Shown piece after piece: positions 23,886 to 34,952 of a stretch of DNA of 64,000 bases (its first letter is position 1; each line of letters begins with the position of its first letter). Position numbers and translations under genes: made by a program. Source of the DNA: Azadirachta indica (lineage: Eukaryota; Streptophyta; Magnoliopsida; Sapindales; Meliaceae); assembly GCA_022749755.1 (NCBI GenBank), contig CM040443.1, forward strand, positions 14,461,744-14,525,743, read 5' to 3'. Below the pieces are notes generated by a model. That model was not told the origin of the DNA and made no database searches. It worked only from the letters and a program-made list of their open reading frames with translations.

Positions 23886-25101
23886 ATCAAAATAATCTTG
23901 GAGAATTTAGTTGTTTGATTTTGTAATATTGCTACAATTATGATTTGAAAAGTTTCAAAATTTAAAATCAGTAACTCAAATTGAAAACAAGTTGACTGTC
24001 AAGATGAACCTCTCTACCCTGCCCAACCCCGGTCCTGCAAAAAAAAATTCAAATTATTTCTGTTAATTATATACAGATCTATATTATTTAATAAATGATT
24101 ATATAGATGTTATATATTTCATTTTAGTTAATTAGTTACTTCATACAATTTTATAATTTTTCAATTTAGTCAATTAAATCCTTCAAATTATGACAAATTA
24201 TATAATTAATGTAATTTTTTTTTCTAATTTTCTATCAATTTTATTAAGAATTAAAATAATTTACTATTATGTTTACTTATTTTTTCTGCTTATATAGGTT
24301 AATAAAAAATTAAAATAAATATATCAATCAAATTTGGTATTTTGTTCAAAAAGAATTATTGCAAACAATAATATTTCATAAAAAAATTTTCAAGAAAATT
24401 AATGATTGTTGATATTTTAATAAATTAAATAACTGTTTACAGATTATATAAATTATTAAAGTTATTGGATTTGGAATGCGGATTTCAATAACTTTTAATA
24501 ATTGAATTGTATTCAAATAACTTAAATAACTTTTGTAATTGGATTTAGAACAATGAGTTTTGATAAAATGAAAAGGAAAATTAACATATGCTTCCCAAAA
24601 TGAAAAGGAAAATTAACATATGCTTCCCATAAGGTTTGAGAAATCTATACAAAATGGAAGATTCAAGAAAATCTAAACATATCTCTTATGGATTGTTACT
24701 TTATTATGGTTGACTATTCGTTGGTTGTTAAACCTAAAGGTATTTTGATAAAATAATGATTTTCTTTAAATGGAAGATAATTGTCACTTTTTAAAAATCT
24801 TTTTTAATCTCAAAGATTTAGTCTAATACTCTTATTTCTCCTAATAATTTTAAAAATATCTTTAAAAGTCTCAATTTTGTTAAAAAATAATAATTATTTA
24901 TTTATAATTTTATAAAAATTGGGGTCCTATATGAAAATTTTTATTTTATCTAAATCTATTTTCGATTCAAGTTTAGTTTTACCTGAATTCAAACCAAATC
25001 AATCAGTTCATAAGCGAACAGAATTGAACCCTTTTTGGAACTAAACCGAATTGAACCGAATTAAACAATTAGATGCAGTTTGATTAGGCATTTTTGTTTG
25101 G

Positions 25102-25360
25102 TTTTCATATTTAAAACTCTAATAGCATTTGTATCATGAGAGTTTGAGAGTTCACGAACCAAAAACACCGTTTCTCCATTACCAATTGTATCAAAGTGGT
25201 ACTACAGACTAGCTATCTTGGCAATTACATAACCAAGCAACTGCAGTTTGTTAAAAGATTGAGAGACTTCTTCCTGTTCTTACTACTAGTCGAGAGACAT
25301 GAAAAGTGCAACTAAGCCATGTTCTTTGTCTAAGTTTACTTCCATCGCTAAAAGATTGCT
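25102..25360 (-). pseudogene. HIRAN fragment, unit 2
   Basis: Same leader-plus-HIRAN segment as the neighbours, with several stops in the leader (SLD followed by consecutive stops). It carries the conserved ACGAACCAAAAACACCGTTT region. This unit is the template for the first half of unit 9. Confidence 0.65.
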
Positions 25361-26035
25361 ACTGGATCGAAATAATGTTAGAGGATTTTAGTTGTCTTGT
25401 TTTGTAATATTAATATAGTTATGATTTGAAAGTTTTACAATTTGAAATCATTAACTGAAATTAAAAAAGGGGCAGGTACGAGGATGGACCTCTTTACTCA
25501 GCCTATCCCTAGTCCCTAGTAAAAAAGATTCAAATTGTTTTCATTAGTTATATATCGATCCATATTATTTAATGAATGATTATACAAATTTTATATATTT
25601 CATTTTAGTCAATCAACTACTTCAAAAAAGTTTATAATTTCTCAAAGTAATTAATTAGATCCTCCAAATTATGATACGTACTATAATTATTGGTTTTTAT
25701 AAGGTCCGTTTTAATCTCAAAAATTTAGTCTAATAATCTTATTTTTCCTAATAGTTTCAAAATATATCTAAATGTCTCAATTTATTAAAAAATAACAATT
25801 ATTTATGTATAATTTTTATAAAAATTAGAATCCTATATGAAATTTTATATTTTATCTAAATCGATTAAAAATTAGAATCTTATATGAAATTTTATATTTT
25901 ATCTAAATCGATTTTCAGTTCAGCTTCTGTTTTAACGGAACTCAAATTGAACCAATACCGAACAAAACTAAACCCCTTTTTAGGACCAAACCGAACTGAA
26001 CAATTTGGTTTGATTCGATTGGGCATTTTTGTTGG

Positions 26036-26290
26036 GTTTTCATTTTTAAAACTTTCATAACATTTGTATCATAAGAGTTTGAGAGTTCACGGACCAAAGA
26101 CACTGTTTCTTCATCGTTAATTGTATCAGAATAGTACTGCAAACCAATTATCTTGGCAATTATTTAAGCAAGCAACTAAGATTCGTTAAAAGATTGATAG
26201 ACTTCTTCCAGTTCTTCTATTGGTCCAGAGACATGAAAAATGCTATTGCATCTTGTTCTTTATTTGAGTTTACTTCCATCGCTGAAGGAT
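26036..26290 (-). pseudogene. HIRAN fragment, unit 3
   Basis: The clearest HIRAN relic: ELEEVYQSFNES, stop, LLA, stop, IIAKIIGLQYYSDTINDEE then TVSLVRELSNSYDTNVMKVL. The leader starts MEVNSNKEQDAIAFFMSLDQ with TAG next. An open frame of 66 codons covers 26142-25942. The unit also contains a roughly 50-base internal duplication (25826-25910). Confidence 0.78.
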
Positions 26291-26954
26291 TACTAGCGAA
26301 AGATTACTACTAGGTAAAAATAATGTTGAAAGATTTTAGTTGTTTGGTTTTGTAATATTGGTACAGTTATGATTTAAAAGGTTTATAATTTGAAATCAGT
26401 AATCCAAAGTGAAAATTGTTCAGGTACAAGGGTGGACCTCTCTACCCAGCCCATCCCCAGTCCCGCAAAAAAAGATTCAAATTATTTTTGTTAGTTATAC
26501 ATATATCCATATTATTTTATAAATGATTATACAGATTTTATATATTTCACTTTAATCAATCAAATACTTAAGAAAAGTCTATAATTTCTCAAGTTAGAGA
26601 ATTAGATCCTTCGAATTATGATATATTATACAATTAATACTTTTCATAAAATTTGTTTTAATCTCAAAGATTTAATCTAATACTTTTATTTCTTCAAATA
26701 GTTTCAAAATATCTCTAAAAGTCTCAATTTATTAAAAAATAACAATTATTTATTTATAATTTTTATAAAAATTAGGATTTTACATAAAATTTTATATTTT
26801 ATCTAAATCAATTTTCGATTCAATTTCAGTTTTAACTAAATTCAAACCGAACCAATCAGTTTATAACCAAACAAAACTAAACCGTTTTTTGGAACCAAAC
26901 TGAACCGAATCGAATTGAACAATTCGCTTCGGTTTAATCGAGCATTTTTGTTTG

Positions 26955-27210
26955 ATTTTCATTTTAAAACTCTAATAGCATTTGTATCATAAGAGTTTGA
27001 GAGTTCACAAACTAAAGACACCATTTTTTCATCGTTAATTGTAGCAGATTAGTACTACAGACCAATAATTTTGCAATTACATAACCAAGCAACTGAGTTC
27101 GTTAAAAGATTAAGAGACTTCTTCCTGTTCTTGCTATAGGTCATGAGACATGAAAAGTGTAATTAAGTCATGTTTCTCGTTTGAGTTTACTTCCATCACT
27201 GAAGGATTGC
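26955..27210 (-). pseudogene. HIRAN fragment, unit 4
   Basis: Same segment with scattered stops and the shared TAG in the leader. Flanking order is identical to units 3 and 5. Confidence 0.6.
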
Positions 27211-27844
27211 TATTAGATCGAAACAATGTTGGAGGATTTTTGTTATTTGGTTTGTAATATTAGTACAGTTATCATTTGAAAGATTTGAAATTTGAAACCA
27301 GTAGTCTAAATTAAAAATGTGTGGGGTACGGGGATAAACCTCTTTACCTGGCTCATTTGCGGCCCCACAAAAAAAATTCAAATTATTTCCATTGGTTATA
27401 TATAGATTCATATTATTTAATAAATGATTATACAAATTTTGCATATCTCACTTTAATTAATCAAGCATTTCAGAAAAATTTATAACTTCTTAATTCAGTC
27501 AATTAGATCATTCACATTATAATACATTATACAATTAATGGTTTTTATAAAGTCCGTTTTAATCTCAAAAATTTAATCTAATTCCCTTATTTCTCCTAAT
27601 AGTTTCAAAATATTTTTAAAAATATAAATTTATTAGAAAATAACAATTATTTATTTATAATTTTTATAAAATTTAGGGCGTTGTATGAAATTTTATATTT
27701 CATCTTAATCGATTTTCGGTTCAGATTCGATTTTAACTAAAATCAAGCCGAACGGATCTATTTATAACTGATCAAAATGAACCGTTTTTTGGAACTAAAC
27801 CAAATTGAACAATTCGATTCAGTTCAATCAAGCATTTTTTTTTT

Positions 27845-28103
27845 GTTTTTGTTTTTAAAACTCTAATACCGTTTGTATTATAAGATTTTAAGAGTTTATA
27901 GACCATAGACACCATTTCTCCCACACTAATTGTACTAGAGTGGTACTATGACCAATTATCTTGACAATTATATAACCAAGCAAGTAAAGTTCGTTACAAG
28001 ATTGAGAGAATTCTTCTTATTCTTTCTACTGGTCGAGAGATATGAAAGGTACAACTGGATCATATTCTTGGTCTAAATTTACTTCCATAATTGAAGAATT
28101 GCT
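27845..28103 (-). pseudogene. HIRAN fragment, unit 5
   Basis: Same segment, more diverged. The ATG region reads ATTATGGAAG with a changed leader. Confidence 0.6.
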
Positions 28104-28700
28104 AGTAGATCAAAATATTGTTAGAAGATTTTAGTTGTTTGGTTTTATAATATTAGTACAGTTATGACTAGAAACGTTTGAAATTTGAAATTAGTAATCC
28201 AAATTGAAAACGGGTTGGGTACGATGATGGACCTCTCTACCTAGCCCATCCTCAGTCCCTGCAAATAAGGATTCAAATTATTTTTGTTAGTTATCTACAG
28301 ATCCATATTATTTAATAAATGATTATGCAGATTTTTTGTATTTCACTTTAGTCAATGAAGTACTTCAGGAAAATTATAATTTCTCAATTTAGTTAATTAG
28401 ATCCTTCAAATTATAATACATTATGTAATTAATTCTTTTTATAAAGTCTGTTTTAATTTCAAAGATTTCGTCTAATACTCTTATTTCTTCGAATAGTTTT
28501 AAAATATCTCTAAAAGTTTTAAGTTTTTAAAAAACAACAATTATTTATTTATAATTTTTATAAAAATTAGGATCTTATATAAAATTTTATATTTTATTGA
28601 AATCAATTTTCAATTCAGGTTCAGTTTTAATTGAATTCAAATCGAACCGATTCATTCATAACCGAACAGACTTTTTAGAACCGAACTGAACCGAGCCTAA

Positions 28701-29015
28701 TTAAACAATTTGATTAGGTTCAATTGGGCTTTTTTGTTCAATTTTCATTTTTAAGACTCTAATAGTGTTTGTATCATGAGAGTTTGAGAATTCATAGACC
28801 AAAAACATTATTTCCCCATCACTAATTATATTAAAGTGATACTGCAAACTAATAATCTTGACAATTATATAAATAAACAATTGAGGTTCGTTAAAAGATT
28901 GAGAGACTTCTTTTTGTTCTTGCAACTGGTCAAGAAATATGAAAAATGCAACTAGGTCATGTTCTTTGTATAAGTTTACTTCCCTCGCTAAAGGATTGCT
29001 ACTGGATTCAAACAA
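28701..29015 (-). pseudogene. HIRAN fragment, unit 6, open for 104 codons
   Basis: An uninterrupted frame runs from ATG at 29015 through the leader (EHDLVAFFIFLDQLQEQKE), the linker VSQSFNEPQLF and the HIRAN part (VKIISLQYHFNIISDGE, VYEFSNSHDTNTIRVLKMK) to 28701. At the position where most units have TAG this copy has TTG. It lacks the helicase domains and the rest of the gene, so it is a fragment even though the frame is open. No promoter is evident. Confidence 0.72.
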
Positions 29016-29593
29016 TGTTGGAAGATTTTAGTTGTTTGGCTTTATAATATTGGTACAGTTATAATTTGAAAAGTTTAAAAGTTTAAATCAGTAACCCAAA
29101 TTAAAAACGGTCGAGTACAGGGATGGACCTTTTTACCCGGCCCATCCGTCTTTGCAAAATAATATTCAAATTATTTCTATTAATTATATATAGATCCATA
29201 TTATTTAATAAATGATTATATAGATTTTATATATTTCACGTTAATCAATCAAGTATTTCAAAAAAGTTTATAACTTGTCAATTTAGTTAATTAGATCCTT
29301 CAGATTTTAATACATTCTATAATTAATAGTTTTTATAAAGTTCGTCTTCACCTCAAAGATTTAGTTTAATTCTCTTATTTTTCCTAATAGTTTTAAAATA
29401 TCTTTAATGGTATCAATTTATTAAAAATAACAACTGTTTATTTATAATTTTTATAAAAATTAGGGTGTTATATGAAATTTCATATTTTATTTGAATCAAT
29501 TTTCGATTCAGGTTCAGTTTTAACTGCGTTTAAATTGAACTGATCAATTCATAATCAACATAACTGAACTATTTTTTGGAACCAAATTGAAAT

Positions 29594-29646
29594 CATGATA
29601 CAAACGCTGTTACAGTTTTAAAAACGAAAATAGCGTTTGTATCATG
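29594..29646. repeat. Perfect 15-bp inverted repeat in unit 7
   Basis: CATGATACAAACGCT (29594-29608) and its exact reverse complement (29632-29646) flank a 23-base loop. The right arm is the normal unit sequence; the left arm is an inverted copy. Confidence 0.9.
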
Positions 29647-29865
29647 AGAGTTTGAGAGTTCACAAACATTATTTCTCCATTGTTAATTGTACCAAAGTGG
29701 TACTTGCAGATTAACTATCACGGCAATTACATAACCAAGCAACTAAGGTTCATTAAAAGATTAAGAGACTTCTTCTTGTTCTTGCAATTGGTCGAGAAAC
29801 ATAAAAAGTGCAACTGAGTCATGTTTTTTTGTTTGCGTTTACATTCATCGCTGAAGGATTGCTAC
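29625..29865 (-). pseudogene. HIRAN fragment, unit 7
   Basis: Same segment with a 12-base deletion in the HIRAN part (CAAACATTATTT where unit 10 has CAAACCAAAGACATCATTT) and TTG at the Trp/stop position of the leader. The unit is cut short at about 30037. Confidence 0.6.
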
Positions 29866-30037
29866 TGGATCAAAACAATGTTGGAGGATTTTGGTTGTTT
29901 GGTTTTGTAATATTGGTACAGTTATGTTTTAAAAGATTTAAAATTTAAAATCAGTAATCCAAATTGAAAATGGGTCGAGTACGAGAATGGAGCTCTTTAC
30001 CCATCCCATCCCCAGTCCTTGCAAAAAAAGAGTCAAA

Positions 30038-30764
30038 TAATCAAAAATTTTCTTGTTTTTCTATGTTTTAATTAAAATTAAATTACATTGGTTAATAAGA
30101 ATATAAAATATATCTAATTACTAATTCTAGTAACAAATGATACTAATTTTTTTTTTTACTTTTTTTATTTATATTTTCATAACTTTTCTCAAGAAAAATA
30201 TAATAAATTTAATATAATCTTTTAAATAAAAAATATTAATATAAGAATAAAATGTTAAAATATATTTTAAAATCTTTTTAACAATTAAATATCGAATTTA
30301 TTACAGAAAAAGAAAAAAAAATGATATAAATATTTTAACATGAGTTTAAAATATTTTAATATGAATTTAATCTAACTCACTGTTTAATTTTTTTAAGTGA
30401 TATTTTGTAATCTAAATTTTCTATTGAAATAACAAATTAAAAATGTATTTAGTTTTGAGTATATTGTGAAAAAATATTAAATATAAACTAAATTGTTATA
30501 TTTCAAAAAATTATATTATGAAAAATATTAAAATCTGAAGTAAAATATTATAATTAAATAAAATATATATCATATTATTATTATATAAAAGATTAGGAAC
30601 ACAAATAATAATAAACTAAATAGTCAACTAACAGAAATAAAAGTTTATGAGGATATCTGCCTATTTATCCAAACATTAGGGAGGCATATATCTTTTCTCA
30701 AATATAGAGGGATATTTGCCTATTAAGCCAAATATTTGGGAGGAATATGTTATTTTTTCTTTAT
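30038..30764. other. Non-unit AT-rich segment interrupting the array
   Basis: Unit 7 homology stops at about 30037, while unit 10 continues past the same point. The following 0.7 kb is AT-rich and has no match in other units. It ends with a roughly 55-base tandem duplication (GGATATCTGCCTATTTATCC, GGATATTTGCCTATTAAGCC; about 30650-30750). Its GGGAGGCATAT-type phrase recalls 38460-38540. Confidence 0.55.
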
Positions 30765-30854
30765 TTATTTATAATTTTTATAAGAATTATAAATAAATAA
30801 AAGTCTACATTTTATTTGAATCAATTTTCAATTCAAGTTCGATTTTAATTGAAC

Positions 30855-31190
30855 TCAAATTGAACCAGTAAATTCATAACTAAATAAAATTGAACCCCTT
30901 TTGAGATCGAACCAAATGAATTGACAATTCGATTTGATTCGATCAAATTTTTTTTTTGTTTTCCATTTTAAAACTTTAATAGTATTTGTATCATGAAAAT
31001 TTGAGAGTTTGTGTACCAAAGACACAATTTCTCCACCGTTAATTGTGCCAAAGTAGTATTGCAAATCAACTATCTTGACAATTATAAAGTTCTAGAGACT
31101 TCTTCGATTCTTGCTACTGGTCGAAAGCCATGAAAAATGCAACTAGGTCTTGTTCTTTGTTTGAGTATACTTCCATCGCTAAAGGATTGC
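30855..31190 (-). pseudogene. HIRAN fragment, unit 8 (copy of unit 1)
   Basis: An open frame of 69 codons (31064-30855) reads LQYYFGTINGGEIVSLVHKL then SNFHDTNTIKVLK. The leader is FMAFDQ followed by TAG. The flanks, including the 1.4-kb length and the extra segment, match unit 1 rather than the adjacent units. Confidence 0.72.
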
Positions 31191-32357
31191 TACTTGATCA
31201 AAACAATGTTGGAGAATTTAGTTGTTTGGTTTTGTAATATTGCTACAATTATGATTTGAAAAGTTTGAAATTTAAAATCAGTAACTCAAATTGAAAATAA
31301 GTTGGCTGTCGGGAAAAAAAAAATTCAAATTATTTCTATTAATTATATAGAGATCTATATTATTTAATAAATGATTATACATATTTTATATATTTCATTT
31401 TAGTTAATTAGTTACTTCATAAAATTTTATAATTTCTCAATTTAGTCAATTAGATCCTTCAAATTATGACAAATTATATAATTAATGTGATATATTTTTT
31501 TCTAATTTTTTATCAATTTTATTAAGAATTAAAATAATTTACTATTATATTTACTTATTTTTTCTACTTGTATAGGTTAATAAAAAAATTAAAATAAATA
31601 TATCAATCAAATTTGATATTTTATTCAAAAAAATTATTGCAAGCGATAATATTTCTTAAAAAATTTTTCAAGAAAATTAATGATTGTTGATATTTTAATA
31701 AATTAAATAACTATTTACAGATTATTTAAATTATTAAAGTTATTAGATTTCGAATACGGATTTTAATAACTTTTAATAATTGAATTGGATTAAAATAACT
31801 TAAACAACTTTTATAATTTGATTTAGAACAATGAGTTTTTGGATTTAGAACAATGAGTTTTGATAAAATGAAAAGGAAAATTAACATATGCCTCCCATAA
31901 GATTTGAGAAATTTATATAGAGGTGGAAGATTTAGGAAAATCTAAACATATCTCTTATGAATTGCTAGTTTATTATGGTTGACTGTTTATTGACTGTTAA
32001 ACCTAAAAGTATTTTAGTAAAATAATGATTTTCTTTAAACAGATGATAATTATTACTTTTTAAAAATCCTTTTTAATCTCAAAGATTTACTTTAATAATC
32101 TTATTTCTCCTAATAATTTTAAAAATATCTTTAAAAGTCTCAATTTATTAAAAAATAATAATTATTTATTTATAATTTTATAAAAATTAGAGTCTTATAT
32201 GAAAATTTTTATTTTACCTAAATCAATTTTTGGTTCAAGTTCGGTTTTAACTAAACTCAAACCCAACCGATTAGTTCAAAAGCAAACAGAATTGAACCCT
32301 TTTTGGAACTAAACCGAACTGAACCAAATTAAATAATTCGATGTAGTTTTTTGTTCG

Positions 32358-32580
32358 GTTTTCGTATTTAAAATTCTAATAGCATTTGTATCATGAGAGT
32401 TTGAGAGTTCACGGACTAAAAACACCGTTTCTTCATTACCAATTATATAACCAAGCAACTGAAGTTTGTTAAAAGATTAGGAGACTTCTTTCTGTTCTTA
32501 CTACTGGTTGAGAGATATGAAAAGTGCAACTGAGTCATGTTCTTTGTCTGAGCTTACTTCCATCGCTGAAGGATTGCTAC
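32358..32580 (-). pseudogene. HIRAN fragment, unit 9 first part
   Basis: This part matches unit 2, but about 40 bases of the HIRAN segment are missing: sequence jumps from TTTCTTCATTACCAATT to ATATAACCAAGC. Confidence 0.6.
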
Positions 32581-32716
32581 TAGATGGAAATAATGTTGGG
32601 GGATTTTAGTTGTCTTGTTTTGTAATATTAGTATAGTTATGATTTGAAAGGTTTGCAATTTGAAATCATTAACAAAAATTAAAAAAGGGGCGGGTACGAG
32701 GATAGACCTTTTTACT

Positions 32717-32873
32717 CAACCTAATAATCTTCTCAATTATGTAAATAAGCAATTGAGGTTCGTTAAAAGATTAAGAGACTTCTTCTTTTTCTTGCTATTG
32801 GTCAAGAAATATGAAAAGTGCAACTGGGTCATGTTCTTTGGATGATTTTACTTCCATCGCTAAAGGATTGCTA
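32717..32873 (-). pseudogene. HIRAN fragment, unit 9 second part (copy of unit 6)
   Basis: At about 32716 the unit 2-like sequence (TAGACCTTTTTACTCAACC) switches directly to unit 6-like sequence (TAATAATCTTCTCAATTATG). This leaves only the leader half of the coding fragment. It marks the junction of an internal deletion spanning units 3 to 5 in the copied block. Confidence 0.65.
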
Positions 32874-33468
32874 CCGGATCCAAACAATGTTGGAAGATTT
32901 TAGTTGTTTGACTTTGTAATATTGGTATAGTTATGATTTGAAAGGTTTAAAATTTCAAATCAATAACCCAAATTAAAACCAGTCGAGTACAAGAATGGAC
33001 CTTTTAACTAGCCCATCCTAGGTCCTTGCAAAATAATATTCAAATTATTTCTATTAATTATATCTAGATCCTTATTATTTAATAAATGATTATACAAATT
33101 TTATATATTTTACTTTAGTCAATCAAGTATTTCAGAAAAGTTTATAACTTCTCAATTTAGTTAATTAGATCCTTCAGATTTAAATACATTTTATAATTAA
33201 TAATTTTTATAAAGTCCGTCTTAATGTCAAAGATTTAGTCTAATTCTCTTATTTTTCCTAATAGTTTCAAAATATCTTTAAAAGTCTCAATTTATTAAAA
33301 AACAATAATTGTTTATTTATAATTATTATAAAAATTATAGTGTTATATGAAATTTCATATTTTATCTGAATCAATTTTTTATTTAGGTTCAGTTTTAACT
33401 ACGTTCAAATCGAACCGATCAGTTCATAATCAACATAACTGAACTATTTTTTGGAATTGAATTGAAAT

Positions 33469-33570
33469 CATGATACAAACACTATTAGAGTTTTAAAAAT
33501 GAAAATAGAACAAAAATACTTGATCGAACTAAATCAAATTGTTTAAAACTCTAATAGCGTTTGTATCATG
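33469..33570. repeat. 29-bp near-perfect inverted repeat in unit 10
   Basis: The left arm starts CATGATACAAACACTATTAG (33469-33497). The right arm (33542-33570) is its reverse complement with one mismatch; the loop is 44 bases. The left arm plus loop looks like an inverted partial copy of the unit. Confidence 0.9.
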
Positions 33571-33795
33571 AGAGTTTGAAAGTTCACAAACCAAAGACAT
33601 CATTTCTCCATTGTTAATTATACTAAAGTGGTACTTGCAGATTAACTATCATGGCAATTACATAACCAAGCAACTGAGATTCATTAAAAGATTAAGAGAC
33701 TTCTTCTTGTTCTTGTAATTGGTCGAGAGACATAAAAAGTGCAATTAGGTCATGTTTTTTTGTTTGAGTTTACTTCTATCGCTGAAGGATTGCTA
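33541..33795 (-). pseudogene. HIRAN fragment, unit 10 (copy of unit 7)
   Basis: Same segment as unit 7 but without its 12-base deletion, and with TTA at the Trp/stop position. Unit homology then continues to about 34100, the right edge of the array. Confidence 0.62.
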
Positions 33796-34100
33796 ATAGA
33801 TCAAAACAATGTCAGAGGATTTTGGTTGTTTGGTTTTGTAAAATTGATACAGTTATGATTCAAAAGATTTAAAATTTAAAATCAAGAATCCAAATTAAAA
33901 ATGGCTCGGGTGCAAGGATGGAGCTCTCTACCCAGCCCATCCCCAGTCCTCGCAAAAAAAGAGTCAAATTATTTTCATTAGTTATATATAGATCCATATT
34001 ATTTAATAAATGATTACACAAATTTTATATATTTCACTTTAGTCAATGAAGTAATTCAGAAAAGTTTATAATTTCTAAATTTAGTTGATTAGATCCTCAA

Positions 34101-34943
34101 ATTATGATACATTTATTTAGTTTATTTGTTAATATGGGCCTACAATACTTTTTTTGTTTAGTCTCCAAGCAAAAGCCTAGAGTGGTAAAATTAAATAATT
34201 AATAAGAATGTACAAACAAATGAAAGGCTAAAAAAGAGCTAATAATCATGTAGTACAAGTATGTAGGGTAGAAATAACATATGGAAAAACTACAACATAT
34301 TCACAGGAATCACAGCATTTAAGGCCTGACTGATCATGTAATAAAAGACAAAGTAAATTTGCAAAACCAAACACACCAACGAGTAATACCCAGCAACAAC
34401 AACAGACAAGCAGTAAGTTTGCAGCTAGTAAGCCAAACAACCACGAACCAGCATTTCAGCCAGAAACAAAAAAAAAAAAAACCAAGAGAAAATAAGCATG
34501 GCAACGTGATTAACCAAATACTAATTATTGAAAAAAAGAGTAAATGATTTTCTGCCTTCTAATTTGTGTTAGATATTTTGTATGTTTTTCATATAATTAA
34601 ATACTAGTTATATATATCTCACCCTATATAATAAAGCAATATTCTATTCTACTCTAAAAACACAAAAGAGGACAAGATCATCCACCCAAAATCCGGGTGT
34701 CCCGCTAGCTGAAGTCTAAACTTCATTAAATGAAATGCACACGCAACCGTATTACATAGTCCCACAATTTTCATTTTGAATACTTGGACCCACCATAATT
34801 CATTCAAATCCCTTCATCTTCAACTTTTTACATAAATATTTTTGGCTCAGACAAGCAACGTTCCAATCATTGCCATTTTAACAATATCACTATACTCAAA
34901 CCATACAAAGAAGACCGAAGTTTAATAATCATTCATTTTATAT
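34101..34943. other. Unique intergenic sequence, no gene seen
   Basis: The stretch 34240-34490 is less AT-rich, with CAACAACAAC-type words. The frames at 34246-34440 (minus) and 34359-34547 (plus) overlap and show no domain. No splice-linked exons are apparent. Confidence 0.4.
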
Positions 34944-34952
34944 TATTAAATA

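Larger units (their letters stand above)
23456..34100 (-). repeat. 10.6-kb tandem array of units carrying a SMARCA3-like HIRAN exon fragment
   Basis: A unit of 0.9 kb (two are 1.4 kb) recurs about ten times, with starts at the phrase TTATTTATAATTTTTATAA: 23456, 24895, 25800, 26750, 27650, 28548, 29440, 30765, 32163, 33308. Each unit has an AT-rich part rich in AACCGAAC-like words, a more complex part of about 250 bases, and a short GGATGGACCT...CCCATCCCCAG segment. On the minus strand the complex part encodes the start of a SMARCA3-like/RAD5-type SNF2 helicase: FMSLDQ, QEQEEVSQSFNE, then HIRAN residues such as IAKIIGLQYYSDTIND and VSLVRELSNSYDTN. All copies are decayed. Unit-to-unit divergence is substantial, so the array is old. 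Confidence 0.85.

Noticed and set aside
23456..34100. CRISPR-like or centromeric satellite array
   Set aside because: Units are 0.9-1.4 kb, strongly diverged, and carry a gene fragment with directional coding signal; there are no short repeats with unique spacers.
34246..34547. Two overlapping small frames
   Set aside because: Opposite strands, no domain and no splice context.
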